Source of the DNA: an uncultured Lachnospiraceae bacterium
Lineage (GTDB): Bacteria > Bacillota > Clostridia > Lachnospirales > Lachnospiraceae
Assembly: GCA_948688495.1 (NCBI GenBank)
Contig: CAPQSW010000010.1
Location: forward strand, 16,789 to 80,788
Direction: 5' to 3'
Length of the DNA: 64,000 nt
Positions 34,844-44,917 of the stretch are shown here, in pieces. Made by a program: the position numbers and the translations under genes. Numbering within the stretch: the first letter of the stretch is position 1; the number at the start of each line of letters is the position of its first letter. The notes below the pieces were generated by a model. The model had not been told where the DNA came from. It worked only from the letters and a program-made list of their open reading frames with translations, and did not search any database.

Positions 34844-36914
34844 CTTGTTCCTCCTTCTTTCTTACTCCCCGTATCCGGGAAAATGCCAGTTCTGCACACT
34901 TTAGGAGACTGATTGCCTCTACAGATATAAGAAGCGGGTAGCCGGAGCTCATATAATGCGTCATAATCGCCGGGCACTGCGTCAAATCCACATAGGCAAT
35001 CCCAAGTGCCAGGACAAAGACACTCAGCGCCAACCCAGTAACGATAAGCCATGAATTTACAAGTTCAAACTCCCTCCGGCAAAGTCCCCGTATAAAGCCT
35101 GCCGTCAATATGACATACGCAAGCCCCCCCAGCCAGAACATGGCTGTCCCGCTCACACGGTAAAAAGCGCCTATCGCATTCAGCCGGCCCGCCGGCAGCT
35201 TCGCCGCAGCTTCCGCAGCCTCCCTGTCCTTTCGGCATTCATACGCGTCCAGCACCGCATCAATTGTCATATCTCCCTCCGGCATAAGAGCGCCTTTCCC
35301 TATCCGGACCCGTCCAAGTTTCTGCCCTGCGGCCGCGCTGCCTTTGTCCGGCTGTCCTGTATCATACACGCCAAGATACCATGCGGTATCTCCTGCGGAT
35401 TCTTTTGCTTCCCAGACAGTATCAAAATGGCATTTTTTTGCACTCTCCAGCTCAATACCAAGGCTTTTTTGCCTTTCATAGACATCCATGCTTTCCTTGA
35501 ATCTTATCTTCTGATAACGGCTGCCTTTTTCATCTTCCACATACACGTTAAGCTTGCGCCCATCATACTCTGGAAAGACAATCCATCCGGCTATTTCATA
35601 ATCATGTTCCAGCTTTAGGTGGGCATTCCTGTCACCAGTAATCCGCTCAAATAACCAGATACTTTCCTTCGCGCCCTTAATCTCCTCCGTAAATGTACTG
35701 GCGCTGGTATTCGTACATCTTACCATGTAATCAATCGCCGCAAAAGCACGCCCTGCCAGTTCCCGGCGGTGCTTTGGGGTATCAATATGGTATTTCTCTG
35801 CCACCGGCACTTCTGCACGCACAAGCCTGCCGTCCGCAAACGCTTCCGACAATTCCTCATGCAGATTCCGAAAAAAATCATTTGCCTTCCCACTGTCTTC
35901 ATAAACTCCTGCATTGTAAAATGCCCGCACCAACGCCCAGCCCAGCCAGCCAGTCTCCACTTCGCCGTCTTCTGGACGGGTATCATATGTATTGTGGGCA
36001 TCCATCTGGCTTTCCAGTTCCTCTTTTACGCTTGCCAAAGTCGGGGAAATCTGGTAAAGTTCCCTGAGTTGTTTTCTCGTAAGCAGGATTTTCTCGTCTG
36101 TGTTTTCTTCCTGTCTGATATGGGAAATTTCATCCATGGCAATTCCGTAATATTCTATAGATGCTACCCCATAGCGATGTATGTTAAGAAACTTTACACC
36201 GCTGACACACACAAAAATACCAAGAAATGGAAGCACCAGGCAAAGGTATCTGGGAAGATGGCGAAAACTCCTATACTTCACAAGCAGTATTCCAAGCATC
36301 ACCACAGAGATTACCACTGTAAAGGGCAGAAGCCATGCCGTGTCGCTTTTCGTAATCCACAGATATCCCAGTGACAGTCCTGTAAACGCCGACCACAGGC
36401 AGAAGCGCCATGCTTTCTCTTTCTTGATGGAAAAGTACATATGAAGAAGCCCTCCAAATATGCAGAGCGTCAAAATTACCCCCAGCCCGTTTCGGTACAC
36501 TCTCTGCAAGACAGTGTCGCAGTACGAAATCGGATGGAACAAAAGAAGCAGATAAACACACAGCACATATTTCCCAGAGGAAAAAATATGCTGAAAGGCG
36601 CTTGCAAATATCATGCACGCCACAGAATAGCAAACAGTAACTGTAAAAATATAGGAAAGGTGCAGCCGGTAACAAACCGCGAGGAAGATGGCAAAGCCAG
36701 GCTCTTTGAGGAATGTATAGGCATCAAAATTCCCCAGCCAGTCAAAGCCCGCTATGGAAAATGCCCAGTCCCTCATCAGCTCATCATCACAGGGCGTACC
36801 AGGCGACGCACAGATAGGGACACCTACGACAAGAATTTGTTTTATCAGGGCCGCTGCCAGAAAAGCCAGCAACAGCCTGTGTCTCCTTATCAACTTCATC
36901 ATCTTATCTCTCAT
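34833..36914 (-). CDS. Large polytopic membrane protein, GT-C-like
   Basis: The 693-residue protein has about eight N-terminal helices, then a ~300-residue outward region (~270-580), then four helices and a basic end. After the first helix the loop holds TPCDDELMRDWAF (~residue 40), the kind of acidic motif that marks GT-C transferases. The family is not recognised. Its role could be adding sugars from polyprenyl phosphate outside the membrane, with the adjacent GtrB-like enzyme (36927-38081) making the donor. GGAGG precedes the ATG; the last 11 bases overlap the next gene. Confidence 0.72.
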   Translation of the reverse strand: MRDKMMKLIRRHRLLLAFLAAALIKQILVVGVPICASPGTPCDDELMRDWAFSIAGFDWLGNFDAYTFLKEPGFAIFLAVCYRLHLSYIFTVTVCYSVACMIFASAFQHIFSSGKYVLCVYLLLLFHPISYCDTVLQRVYRNGLGVILTLCIFGGLLHMYFSIKKEKAWRFCLWSAFTGLSLGYLWITKSDTAWLLPFTVVISVVMLGILLVKYRSFRHLPRYLCLVLPFLGIFVCVSGVKFLNIHRYGVASIEYYGIAMDEISHIRQEENTDEKILLTRKQLRELYQISPTLASVKEELESQMDAHNTYDTRPEDGEVETGWLGWALVRAFYNAGVYEDSGKANDFFRNLHEELSEAFADGRLVRAEVPVAEKYHIDTPKHRRELAGRAFAAIDYMVRCTNTSASTFTEEIKGAKESIWLFERITGDRNAHLKLEHDYEIAGWIVFPEYDGRKLNVYVEDEKGSRYQKIRFKESMDVYERQKSLGIELESAKKCHFDTVWEAKESAGDTAWYLGVYDTGQPDKGSAAAGQKLGRVRIGKGALMPEGDMTIDAVLDAYECRKDREAAEAAAKLPAGRLNAIGAFYRVSGTAMFWLGGLAYVILTAGFIRGLCRREFELVNSWLIVTGLALSVFVLALGIAYVDLTQCPAIMTHYMSSGYPLLISVEAISLLKCAELAFSRIRGVRKKEEQDGR

Positions 36915-36926
36915 AGGATAGTCCTC

Positions 36927-38081
36927 CTACTTATGTCTGATGTGCAATATACCGATGAAGAAGCTTCCGAATATAACTTCAATTCCCACAACAATTAAAA
37001 GCATTGCGGGGATTGTAATACGCATCATCTTCTCTGGCGACAAACCACCAAATCCGGTATTTCCCCAGATAATGAACGCGGCAATCGTGATCGCTACACC
37101 TGCCGCAAACAACAAGAGCCCAATGACCACCCCTTTTTCCGTACTGGTATCATTCAGCCATTTATCCAGCTTTCCTTCCGTCGGAATAAAACCTGTCACA
37201 CTGGCATAAGAACGCACAAACATGGAGAACATTACCAGGTTTACACCGACCATCATTCCAGCTGCCGCATACATCAGTGTATGTACACCAAGTCCTACCG
37301 ATCCAATCTGGATATTTCCAAAACTTAATGTCACTGTCAGAATGAGACCGATCACAAACAAAATCAGTCCCGGATACATAAACAGCCAGTTTGGGCTGTG
37401 CATCAACAAAAACTTCAAATGACGCCAGCCGTCCGACCAACTTCTCAGATGAGGCGCATGGGAGCGTCCGTCTTTTTTCAGGGTTGTGGGCACTTCCGCA
37501 ATCTTTAAATGATTCAGTGTTGCCTTTACAACCATCTCGCTGGCATACTCCATACCTGTGGTCACCAATCCAAGCCCTAAAATGGCTTCTCTGTTATAAC
37601 CCCTCAGACCGCAATGGTAATCACCGATCTTACACGGAAAGAACAATCTGGCAATAAAGGAAAGTACGGGATTTCCAAGGTAACGGTGCAACGGCGGCAT
37701 AGCCCCAGGCTCGATGCCTCCTTTAAAACGATTCCCCATCACCAGATCATAGCCTTCCCTCAATTTCTCGACAAAAGGCATAAGATGCAGGAAATCGTAA
37801 CTGTCATCTGCATCTCCCATAATCACATATTTCCCAAGGGCTCCGTTGCATCCTCCAATCAATGCTGCACCATACCCCTTTTCTTCCACTTCCACGACCC
37901 GTGCACCGTTTTCTACAGCAATCTGCCTGGAGCCGTCTGTACTTCCATTATCTGCAACTACAATTTCCCCATTTACGCCGCTCTCTGCAAGGAAAGTTTT
38001 CGCCTTACCGATACAGGTTGCCAGCGTCTCTGCCTCATTCAGGCAGGGCATTAGTATTGTCAGCTCAAATTGTTCTTTCAT
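36927..38081 (-). CDS. Polyprenyl-phosphate sugar GT2 (DPM1/GtrB-like) with C-terminal membrane segment
   Basis: The 384-residue protein has LTILMPCLNEAETLATCI, VVADNGSTDGS and VIMGDADDSYDFL (DxD), then MGNRFKGG and LRGYNREA, typical of polyprenyl-phosphate hexosyl synthases. Four helices follow (~235-375). It would make undecaprenyl-phosphate-hexose for an extracytoplasmic transferase, most likely the GT-C-like protein encoded 12 bases downstream. It starts with AAAGGAG. A paralogue is encoded at 9790-10785. Confidence 0.9.
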   Translation of the reverse strand: MKEQFELTILMPCLNEAETLATCIGKAKTFLAESGVNGEIVVADNGSTDGSRQIAVENGARVVEVEEKGYGAALIGGCNGALGKYVIMGDADDSYDFLHLMPFVEKLREGYDLVMGNRFKGGIEPGAMPPLHRYLGNPVLSFIARLFFPCKIGDYHCGLRGYNREAILGLGLVTTGMEYASEMVVKATLNHLKIAEVPTTLKKDGRSHAPHLRSWSDGWRHLKFLLMHSPNWLFMYPGLILFVIGLILTVTLSFGNIQIGSVGLGVHTLMYAAAGMMVGVNLVMFSMFVRSYASVTGFIPTEGKLDKWLNDTSTEKGVVIGLLLFAAGVAITIAAFIIWGNTGFGGLSPEKMMRITIPAMLLIVVGIEVIFGSFFIGILHIRHK

Positions 38082-38119
38082 TTGTAGACTCCTTTCTGAA
38101 TGTATCCCTGATTCCCAAT

Positions 38120-38929
38120 TTATCTGTGAGCCACATCATTTAACTTTTCCCCTTTGATGTAAAAACGCATCAATAATTTTGCCATCCAGACAGGCCAGAA
38201 TTTTAAAAACATCGCATAGTCCTCCCTGGCACGGATATTTCCCTCACGGATGGTATTTGACGTCTCTGAATCCTCATGCACCCGGTGGCAGGTTCCTATA
38301 TTTGCTGAATACACAAATTCCCCTTTCTCCCTGGAAAGTTTCTCCCATTCTTCCCAGTCAAGATTACTCCGAAATTCAGAGACAAATACTGTCTCTGGAA
38401 GATTCCGTTTGACATAAGCTACTGACCAGCACGCCACGGGATTTCCAAAAGCCAGGACACACCTCTTAAAAAATGAAATTCCCTGAAATCTTTTTATCTT
38501 CATTGGGAGAAGCATAAGACGTTTGACTTTCAACATGGAACTTTTTTCCACTACCTGTCCGTTGCGCAATTCATAGTAATCGGCAAAATAAATCAGCGGA
38601 TACCTGGAACGATTAATCTTCTGCAGCATATCTTTTGCATACTCCGGCTGGTATCTGTCGTCCTGATGCGCCAGTGTCACCAGCTCTGTTTTTGCACAGT
38701 GGTAAGCAAAATTCCAATCGCCTGCTATTCCGCCAGGGCCAGAATTTACATACAAAGGAATCTGGTACTCGTCTGCCAGATTCCGAATGTAGTCATTTTC
38801 CGTGCTGGTTGTCATGATAATATTGGTGAGAACCGTCTGTCTTTTCAGCGATTCGATACATTCCCGCAAATATGGGCTTTCTTTATAAGCACAAATGGCA
38901 AATGTATGATCCTGTGGTTTAAATTCCAT
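38120..38929 (-). CDS. GT2-like glycosyltransferase
   Basis: The 269-residue protein starts HTFAICAYKESPYLRECI, a GT2 variant, with TTSTENDYI, HQDDRYQPEYA (DxD region, ~95) and NLDWEEWEKLSREKGEF near the acceptor side. It has no membrane helix. It is a single-domain enzyme with an unknown donor; location next to rmlB/rmlD makes rhamnose likely but unproven. TAGGAAG lies before the ATG. Confidence 0.8.
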   Translation of the reverse strand: MEFKPQDHTFAICAYKESPYLRECIESLKRQTVLTNIIMTTSTENDYIRNLADEYQIPLYVNSGPGGIAGDWNFAYHCAKTELVTLAHQDDRYQPEYAKDMLQKINRSRYPLIYFADYYELRNGQVVEKSSMLKVKRLMLLPMKIKRFQGISFFKRCVLAFGNPVACWSVAYVKRNLPETVFVSEFRSNLDWEEWEKLSREKGEFVYSANIGTCHRVHEDSETSNTIREGNIRAREDYAMFLKFWPVWMAKLLMRFYIKGEKLNDVAHR

Positions 38930-38939
38930 ATCTTTCTTC

Positions 38940-40022
38940 CTATTTGTCCTGATACATTTCTTCGTAATACTTCTGGTAATCGCCGCTTGTTACATTCTTC
39001 ATCCACTCCTCATGCTCAAAGAACCATGCAATCGTTTTGCGGATTCCTTCTTTGAACATGGTCTCCGGCTCCCAGCCGATTTCGGCTTTGATCTTGTCCG
39101 GTGCAATAGCATACCTTCTGTCATGCCCCTTGCGGTCCTCCACAAAAGTAATTAGGTCTTCGCTTACGAGTTCCCTCCTTGGGTCACCCCCCGGAAGCAT
39201 CTCCTTTAATGTCTCTAAAATGATTTGAATTATCTCAATATTCTGTTTCTCATTGTGTCCGCCAATATTATACGTCTCACCTAATTTGCCATTCTCCTGG
39301 ACCATGTCAATTCCCTTGGCATGATCATCTACATACAGCCAGTCACGGACATTCTTCCCATCGCCATAGACTGGAAGCTTTTTGCCCTGCAGGGCATTGT
39401 TGATAATCAATGGAATTAATTTCTCCGGGAACTGATACGGGCCATAATTATTGGAGCAGTTTGTAATATTCGCTGGAAAATGATACGTGTCTATATATGA
39501 TTTTACCAGAAAATCAGAGCTTGCCTTACTTGCAGAATACGGACTATGGGGATCATAAGGAGTTGTCTCATAAAAATAGCCTCCATCCTCCGTAAGAGAG
39601 CCGTACACTTCATCCGTAGATACATGTAAAAATTTCTTTCCCTCCCGGAAGGTACCATCCTCCAGCTCCCAGGCTGCCTTGGCGCAATTAAGCATCACAG
39701 CTGTCCCCAGGACATTCGTCTGTACAAACACCTCGGGATTCTTAATGCTCCTGTCCACATGGCTCTCTGCAGCAAAGTGCACGACCCTGTCAATATCATT
39801 TTCCGCAAAGACTTTGCTGATTGCTTCTTTATCACAGATATCCGCCTTCACAAACGTGTAATTCTTTCTGTCTTCAATACCCTTTAAGTTCTCAAGGTTT
39901 CCCGCATACGTCAGCTTGTCCACATTGATAATGCGGATTTCGTTATCGTATTTGCGAAACATATAGTGAATGTAATTGGAACCAATAAATCCGGCTCCGC
40001 CTGTTACCAAATAAGTTCTCAT
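38940..40022 (-). CDS. rmlB: dTDP-glucose 4,6-dehydratase
   Basis: The 360-residue short-chain dehydrogenase-type enzyme has the NAD loop GGAGFIGSNYIHY, the Asp-Glu acid pair in STDEVYGSL, and YSASKASSDFL with the catalytic Tyr and Lys. It makes dTDP-4-dehydro-6-deoxyglucose, step two of rhamnose synthesis. AAAGGAG precedes the ATG. It follows rmlD by 32 bases; rmlA and rmlC are about 23 kb further down the locus. Confidence 0.96.
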   Translation of the reverse strand: MRTYLVTGGAGFIGSNYIHYMFRKYDNEIRIINVDKLTYAGNLENLKGIEDRKNYTFVKADICDKEAISKVFAENDIDRVVHFAAESHVDRSIKNPEVFVQTNVLGTAVMLNCAKAAWELEDGTFREGKKFLHVSTDEVYGSLTEDGGYFYETTPYDPHSPYSASKASSDFLVKSYIDTYHFPANITNCSNNYGPYQFPEKLIPLIINNALQGKKLPVYGDGKNVRDWLYVDDHAKGIDMVQENGKLGETYNIGGHNEKQNIEIIQIILETLKEMLPGGDPRRELVSEDLITFVEDRKGHDRRYAIAPDKIKAEIGWEPETMFKEGIRKTIAWFFEHEEWMKNVTSGDYQKYYEEMYQDK

Positions 40023-40054
40023 AACCTTTTATCTCCTTTTCCTGTCGTTTTGTA

Positions 40055-40924
40055 TCAAAAAGTTTTCATATAGACTTCCAGGGCATCCTTCCAGTCTGCC
40101 ATCCGAAAATCACTCGTAAGCTTAATCATATAATCCTCTAAAATGGAGTAAGACGGTCTCGGAGCCTGCCCCGGGTTAAGACGGCAGTATTCTTCTGTTG
40201 TGACACGCTCAACCACCGTATTCTTCCCTGCCAGCCGAAAAGTCTCCTCTGCTAAATCTGCCCAGCTGCAGCTTCCCTCACAAACTGCATGGAACAAACC
40301 ATAATTCTCCGTAGGTTCCAGAAAACGAATCATCTTTGCCAGCTCTGCCGCACTGGTGGGGCATCCTACCTGATCATCCACCACGGTAACTTTCTCATGA
40401 TTTTCCGAGAGCCGGAGCATTGTCTTTACAAAATTCTTGCCGTCGCCGTACAGCCATGCGGTGCGTAAAATAAAATATTTCTGTGCAAAATTTTTTACAA
40501 AATTCTCGCCTTCTAATTTCGTCTTTCCATAGGCGCTGTTGGGACCCGGAGCGTCAAACTCCGTATAGGGCCTGTTTCCATTTCCGTCAAACACATAATC
40601 CGTGGATACATGTATCAGCTTCGCATCCGTATCCGCCGCGGCGATACTCAGATTCCTGGGACCAATCGCATTAATTTTATACGCCAGATCCCACTGCTGC
40701 TCACACAAATCCACCGCTGTGTGAGCAGCACAGTTGATAATTACGTCCGGTCTTTTTTCCCTCACCAGGGAAAGAACATCATCCACATTTGTAATGTCAA
40801 GCGCTAGAACGCCTTCTCCTGCCTGTACGTCTGTATTGATAAATTCCACATCATTTCCTTCATACTCCTGATTGATGGCACGTCCAAGCTGGCCATTGCA
40901 GCCTGTAACCAAAATCTTTTTCAT
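40055..40924 (-). CDS. rmlD: dTDP-4-dehydrorhamnose reductase
   Basis: The 289-residue protein shows GCNGQLGRAIN (nucleotide loop), STDYVFDGNG and YGKTKLEGEN (YxxxK), then RTAWLYG, the usual RmlD pattern. It reduces the 4-keto group to give dTDP-L-rhamnose, the last step. AGGAGG precedes the ATG. It begins ten bases after a GT2 gene in the same operon, so synthesis and use of rhamnose are co-transcribed. Confidence 0.96.
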   Translation of the reverse strand: MKKILVTGCNGQLGRAINQEYEGNDVEFINTDVQAGEGVLALDITNVDDVLSLVREKRPDVIINCAAHTAVDLCEQQWDLAYKINAIGPRNLSIAAADTDAKLIHVSTDYVFDGNGNRPYTEFDAPGPNSAYGKTKLEGENFVKNFAQKYFILRTAWLYGDGKNFVKTMLRLSENHEKVTVVDDQVGCPTSAAELAKMIRFLEPTENYGLFHAVCEGSCSWADLAEETFRLAGKNTVVERVTTEEYCRLNPGQAPRPSYSILEDYMIKLTSDFRMADWKDALEVYMKTF

Positions 40925-40935
40925 TTGCCTTCCTC

Positions 40936-41829
40936 CTAAATCATCTGATTAATTAAAAATAGTATTCGCATAACAATTTCATCCAGCCTGCTCTGACGGT
41001 ACATTTCACGGTTTGCAAGAATTGTTATCCTTCCTGGAAAATGCCTCGCCGCTAGAATTTTCCGTACCAGCGCATCCTTTTTCTCATCTCCCTGATAAAG
41101 CTTTGCAAAATCAGAAAGCTGCTTTTCTAATTTGCCTCGGCTTTTTTTCAGATAAGCCGCTTTCGACTGAAGCTCTCCCCAAAACCCGGCTCTGGCGCCT
41201 ACAACATTTTCTCCATGCTGCCGGTATCTGATATAGGCACGCTCATCAAAAATCACATTGCCCACATAGGATGCCGCCAGATAACACCACCAGTCATGTA
41301 AAATTGCATGCTTCGGCAGCCTGGATTTGATGATCCTAGCCATTTCCTGATTCATTACCGTCGTACATCCAGTGCAGATACATTCCACCACTGCATTTCC
41401 AAATCCTGGAATCCTTTTTCGTGTATCCTGGTTTTTCATAGGATTCCCTGCACTGTCCACAAGTATCTTATTGCTGCAATAAAGAACAGGACCTTTCTTT
41501 TTATCAATCTTCTCAATGGCTTTCTCTATTTTTTCCTCCAGCCAGATATCATCCTGGTCACAAAATGCCACAAAATCTGCATCGCTTTTCTTAAGCAGCT
41601 CAAAGAAGCTTTCACTGACACCTTTGTTTTCTTCTAAAAATATCTTAATATTCTTATATTCTTTCCCATATTCCATCAAAATATCAGGCGTTCTGTCCTT
41701 AGAACCATCATCACGGATTAGGATTTCCAGATTCTTCCAGGTCTGTGCGCGCAGGCTTTCTATCTGCTCCGCCAAAAAACGTTCCCCATTATAGGTTGAC
41801 ATAAGAATCTGCACTTTCTTTGTCTCCAT
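40936..41829 (-). CDS. GT2 glycosyltransferase, probable rhamnosyltransferase
   Basis: The 297-residue protein has VQILMSTYNGERFLAEQI, LIRDDGSKDRT and FCDQDDIWLEEKI, followed by MNQEMARI and LHDWWCYLAA. This FCDQDDIW/HDWW combination is common in GT2 enzymes annotated as alpha-L-Rha alpha-1,3-transferases. The neighbour rmlD supports rhamnose as the donor; I infer this. It is the first gene of the glycan locus after the HPr-like gene, with nine bases between. Confidence 0.87.
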   Translation of the reverse strand: METKKVQILMSTYNGERFLAEQIESLRAQTWKNLEILIRDDGSKDRTPDILMEYGKEYKNIKIFLEENKGVSESFFELLKKSDADFVAFCDQDDIWLEEKIEKAIEKIDKKKGPVLYCSNKILVDSAGNPMKNQDTRKRIPGFGNAVVECICTGCTTVMNQEMARIIKSRLPKHAILHDWWCYLAASYVGNVIFDERAYIRYRQHGENVVGARAGFWGELQSKAAYLKKSRGKLEKQLSDFAKLYQGDEKKDALVRKILAARHFPGRITILANREMYRQSRLDEIVMRILFLINQMI

Positions 41830-41838
41830 AAGCTTCTT

Positions 41839-42102
41839 CTATTCTCCCAAACCACTTTCTACAGCAGATACCACTGCCTGCAATGCCTGTTCTTCATCGT
41901 CCCCATCACACATAAATTCAATCACATCTCCAGACTTGATACATGCCCCAAGGACGCTGAGAACACTTTTGGCATTTGCCGTTCCCCCCTTGAAATTAAA
42001 CGTGATCAACGACTGGTATTTTACTGCCTCCTGACATAGAATCCCTGCCGGGCGCAAATGCAGCCCGGTAGGATTTTTTATTGTCACCTTTTGGCTAACC
42101 AT
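41839..42102 (-). CDS. HPr family phosphocarrier-like protein
   Basis: The 87-residue protein has the HPr active-site pattern GLHLRPAG with His near residue 15 and a regulatory-site region NAKSVLSVLGACIKSGD with Ser near residue 46. HPr carries phosphate from enzyme I to PTS sugar transporters and, when Ser-phosphorylated, takes part in CcpA control. Both residues are present, so it could be either HPr or a related carrier. It sits between glmM and the first glycosyltransferase, eleven bases from glmM. Its place here suggests a link of sugar status to envelope precursor supply, which is inference. AAGGAGG precedes the ATG. Confidence 0.9.
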   Translation of the reverse strand: MVSQKVTIKNPTGLHLRPAGILCQEAVKYQSLITFNFKGGTANAKSVLSVLGACIKSGDVIEFMCDGDDEEQALQAVVSAVESGLGE

Positions 42103-42113
42103 AACTTTCCTCC

Positions 42114-43463
42114 TTAAAGCATATTTCTCATTATCAACTCTGCCAGCTCTTTGGCATCCTTTGATATTTCTTCCTGATCTTTCCCCTCAATCATAACCCT
42201 TACGAGAGGCTCCGTGCCCGATGGACGGATTAATACCCTGCCCTCTCCTGCGAATTTCTCCTCAAGCTTCTGGATTGCCTGGGCAATCTCTGGATACTCC
42301 ATAAACTTTTCTTTCTTGTGATTCGGCACTTTTGCATTTACCAACGCCTGCGGCAAGACTTCCATAATACTTGCAAGCTCTGACAGCGGCTTACCAGTTT
42401 TCACTACAACCTCCAGCAAATGCAGCGCACTCAAAAGTCCATCACCGGTGGTATTCTCATCCAGGAAAATAATATGTCCAGACTGTTCCCCGCCAATATT
42501 ATATCCATTTTCTCTCATATTTTCCAAAACATAACGGTCTCCCACTTTCGTCTGTTCAATATGGATGCCGCACGCCTTACCCATCAGGGTAAATCCAAGG
42601 TTACTCATGACAGTTCCCACAATCGTATCTTTTTTAAGCCTGCCATTTTTTTTCATGTCATTTCCAATGATTGCCATAACCTGATCGCCGTCCACAACAT
42701 TTCCTTTTTCATCCACAGCCAGCATACGGTCCGCATCGCCATCAAAAGCAATTCCCATATCTGCCCTCTCGTACACTACCCGTGCACGAAGTTCATCCAT
42801 ATGAGTGGAACCACAGTTTGCGTTGATATTGGTACCATCTGGATTCGTGTGGATTGCTACCAGATTAGCGCCCAGTCCCTTTAAGGTCTCCACTGCCGTA
42901 TAATGTGACGCACCCTCCGCACAGTCTATGACAAGCTTCATGCCGCTAAGATCTACCGGAACCGTTTTTTTCATAAAGAAAACATATTCCTCCCTGGCGT
43001 CAAACCGGTAATCTATCCTGCCAATCCCTGAACCCAGAGGCAGTGGAACATCCTTCATTCCATTGTTTATTAATTTCTCAATCTCATCTTCCAATTCATC
43101 CGAAAGCTTATACCCTTCTCCATTGAAAAACTTAATTCCATTAAACTCCATGGGATTATGGGATGCCGAGATCACTACTCCTGCATCCACCTTATGCTTT
43201 CTTGTCAGATACGCAATGGCCGGCGTAGGCATAACTCCCATATAAACTGCATTTGCCCCTACGGAACATATACCCGCCATTAACGCATTTGCAAGCATCC
43301 CGCCTGAAATCCTGGTATCACAACCCACGATAATGGTAGGCTGATGTGCTTTTTCTTTTGTCAGTACGTAGGCTCCCGCCTGCCCCAGCTTCATTGCCAG
43401 CTCAATTGAAAGTTCTGTACCTGCTACCCCTCTTACTCCATCTGTTCCAAACATTCTTCCCAT
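42114..43463 (-). CDS. glmM: Phosphoglucosamine mutase
   Basis: The 449-residue protein contains MFGTDGVRG (N-terminal motif), [16 protein letters not shown] with the phospho-serine, [13 protein letters not shown] (metal loop), GGEQSGHII (sugar loop) and [12 protein letters not shown] (phosphate loop). It converts glucosamine-6-phosphate to glucosamine-1-phosphate for UDP-GlcNAc. GlmM lies with cdaA and cdaR in many Firmicutes and is known to bind and inhibit CdaA. The order here, cdaA-cdaR-glmM, is the typical one. The start has AGAGG nine bases upstream. Confidence 0.97.
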   Translation of the reverse strand: MGRMFGTDGVRGVAGTELSIELAMKLGQAGAYVLTKEKAHQPTIIVGCDTRISGGMLANALMAGICSVGANAVYMGVMPTPAIAYLTRKHKVDAGVVISASHNPMEFNGIKFFNGEGYKLSDELEDEIEKLINNGMKDVPLPLGSGIGRIDYRFDAREEYVFFMKKTVPVDLSGMKLVIDCAEGASHYTAVETLKGLGANLVAIHTNPDGTNINANCGSTHMDELRARVVYERADMGIAFDGDADRMLAVDEKGNVVDGDQVMAIIGNDMKKNGRLKKDTIVGTVMSNLGFTLMGKACGIHIEQTKVGDRYVLENMRENGYNIGGEQSGHIIFLDENTTGDGLLSALHLLEVVVKTGKPLSELASIMEVLPQALVNAKVPNHKKEKFMEYPEIAQAIQKLEEKFAGEGRVLIRPSGTEPLVRVMIEGKDQEEISKDAKELAELIMRNML

Positions 43464-43504
43464 AATTCATACCTCTGCTTCGATTATAATATTGATTCAA
43501 TATG

Positions 43505-44917
43505 TTACTCTGTCCCTGCATCCTCTGCAGGTCCATTCTCAGGTCCATCCCCGGACTCATCTCCGGATTCATCCTCTGTCCCTTCATCTTCGTCTTCATT
43601 TTCATCCCGGTTATCCCCCGGAATAATGGGCGATGCATCTTCAACTTGCGTTTCTGCGTTCTTATCGACAATGATAAACTGTATGCTCACCAACCCCATT
43701 AATTCATATTTTTCTCCAGGAAGATTAATGGCCAATTGTCTGGTATATGTTCCCGGCTCCATATCCGTCACATCCAGCAACGCTTCTATATCCTTTACTT
43801 CCAGCTTATCCATATCCTCTCCCAGTGCACGGATATTCATAGAGACCGTATCCGCACTAAACGTAAGTTCATATTCACTGGGCAGGCCGGTTATCTTGAT
43901 ATTTCCAGATGGAAGATCAAATGCCCGCATCTCCTTGCGCTCCATAATGACAGTCACTGCAACCTGGCTGCTGCTTTCATCCACCAGGGAAATTCCCATA
44001 TCTTCCAGATAGGGGGCAATATCTACCGTAAGCTCTATATCTTCTGTAGCTCCGTCCACATTGATAACATCTGCTGGAATCCTGATAACACTAATCCCGT
44101 TTAATACCGCCACACTTCCCTTCACCAGCACAGCCTCAGGCGTGCATTCCACTCTGCGGGATTCATATCCGACAGCAGGCGTTCCACTCACCTGGAAACG
44201 GATAGGAACACTTTTCGTAGCAAGAATCTGCGCCCTAATTGTTACCGCAGACTGATTTAGCTCAAGCAAGTCTGAGGATATTACAGAATTATTCTCATCG
44301 TAAAGCACTGGTATTACACTATCGGAAACATCACCAGATATTCCGTCCACATTGATGGATGCGCTTACCCGGCTAATCTTGGACACCACAGATGTCGGAC
44401 CAGAAATCTTTAATAAGTTCGGTGTCACTTCCACATTCCCAATCGCATATCCCTCCGCCGGTGTTCCTGTGTATTCCGCTGAAATCACAAACTTCTGCTC
44501 CAGCCGGTCTTCCAGCGTAATCTGCATATTAACACTCCTGCGGACAATTTCAATCCGCCAGTCATTTCGTTTTGCCGTAATCTCAATGGGTACCAGCTTG
44601 GCTTCCCCCTTCTGGCTCAAATCTATCTGACTTAAATCCGCCGTTACATTAAAATCGTCCGAGGTCATATCCTCCACATAACTTCTGGGACCTGAAATAT
44701 AAAACACGGCAATATCTGTGTCACCCACAACATTGGGTACTTTACCCATCTCTGTAATAATGTCTTTGTTTACAATCTCCACTGGAATAGAGAAAGACTT
44801 GGTCGCATCCGGGTCTGCAATATTGACAACTACAAGCCAGAGCACCACCGAAAAAAGAAGGGATAACAATTTCAGCCCCGGATTATTTGTCAGGTGCTTC
44901 ATCATTTTTCGGAACAT
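43505..44917 (-). CDS. cdaR: CdaA regulator, YbbR-domain protein
   Basis: The 470-residue protein has one N-terminal membrane helix (LLSLLFSVVLWLVVVNIA), then about four YbbR-type repeats with segments such as GTPAEGYAIGNVEVTP and GTPAVGYESRRVECTP, and a very acidic disordered tail (~430-470). CdaR binds the membrane cyclase CdaA and modulates its activity. The gene start overlaps the end of cdaA by 35 bases, so translation is likely coupled. AAAGGAGG precedes the ATG. Confidence 0.93.
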   Translation of the reverse strand: MFRKMMKHLTNNPGLKLLSLLFSVVLWLVVVNIADPDATKSFSIPVEIVNKDIITEMGKVPNVVGDTDIAVFYISGPRSYVEDMTSDDFNVTADLSQIDLSQKGEAKLVPIEITAKRNDWRIEIVRRSVNMQITLEDRLEQKFVISAEYTGTPAEGYAIGNVEVTPNLLKISGPTSVVSKISRVSASINVDGISGDVSDSVIPVLYDENNSVISSDLLELNQSAVTIRAQILATKSVPIRFQVSGTPAVGYESRRVECTPEAVLVKGSVAVLNGISVIRIPADVINVDGATEDIELTVDIAPYLEDMGISLVDESSSQVAVTVIMERKEMRAFDLPSGNIKITGLPSEYELTFSADTVSMNIRALGEDMDKLEVKDIEALLDVTDMEPGTYTRQLAINLPGEKYELMGLVSIQFIIVDKNAETQVEDASPIIPGDNRDENEDEDEGTEDESGDESGDGPENGPAEDAGTE

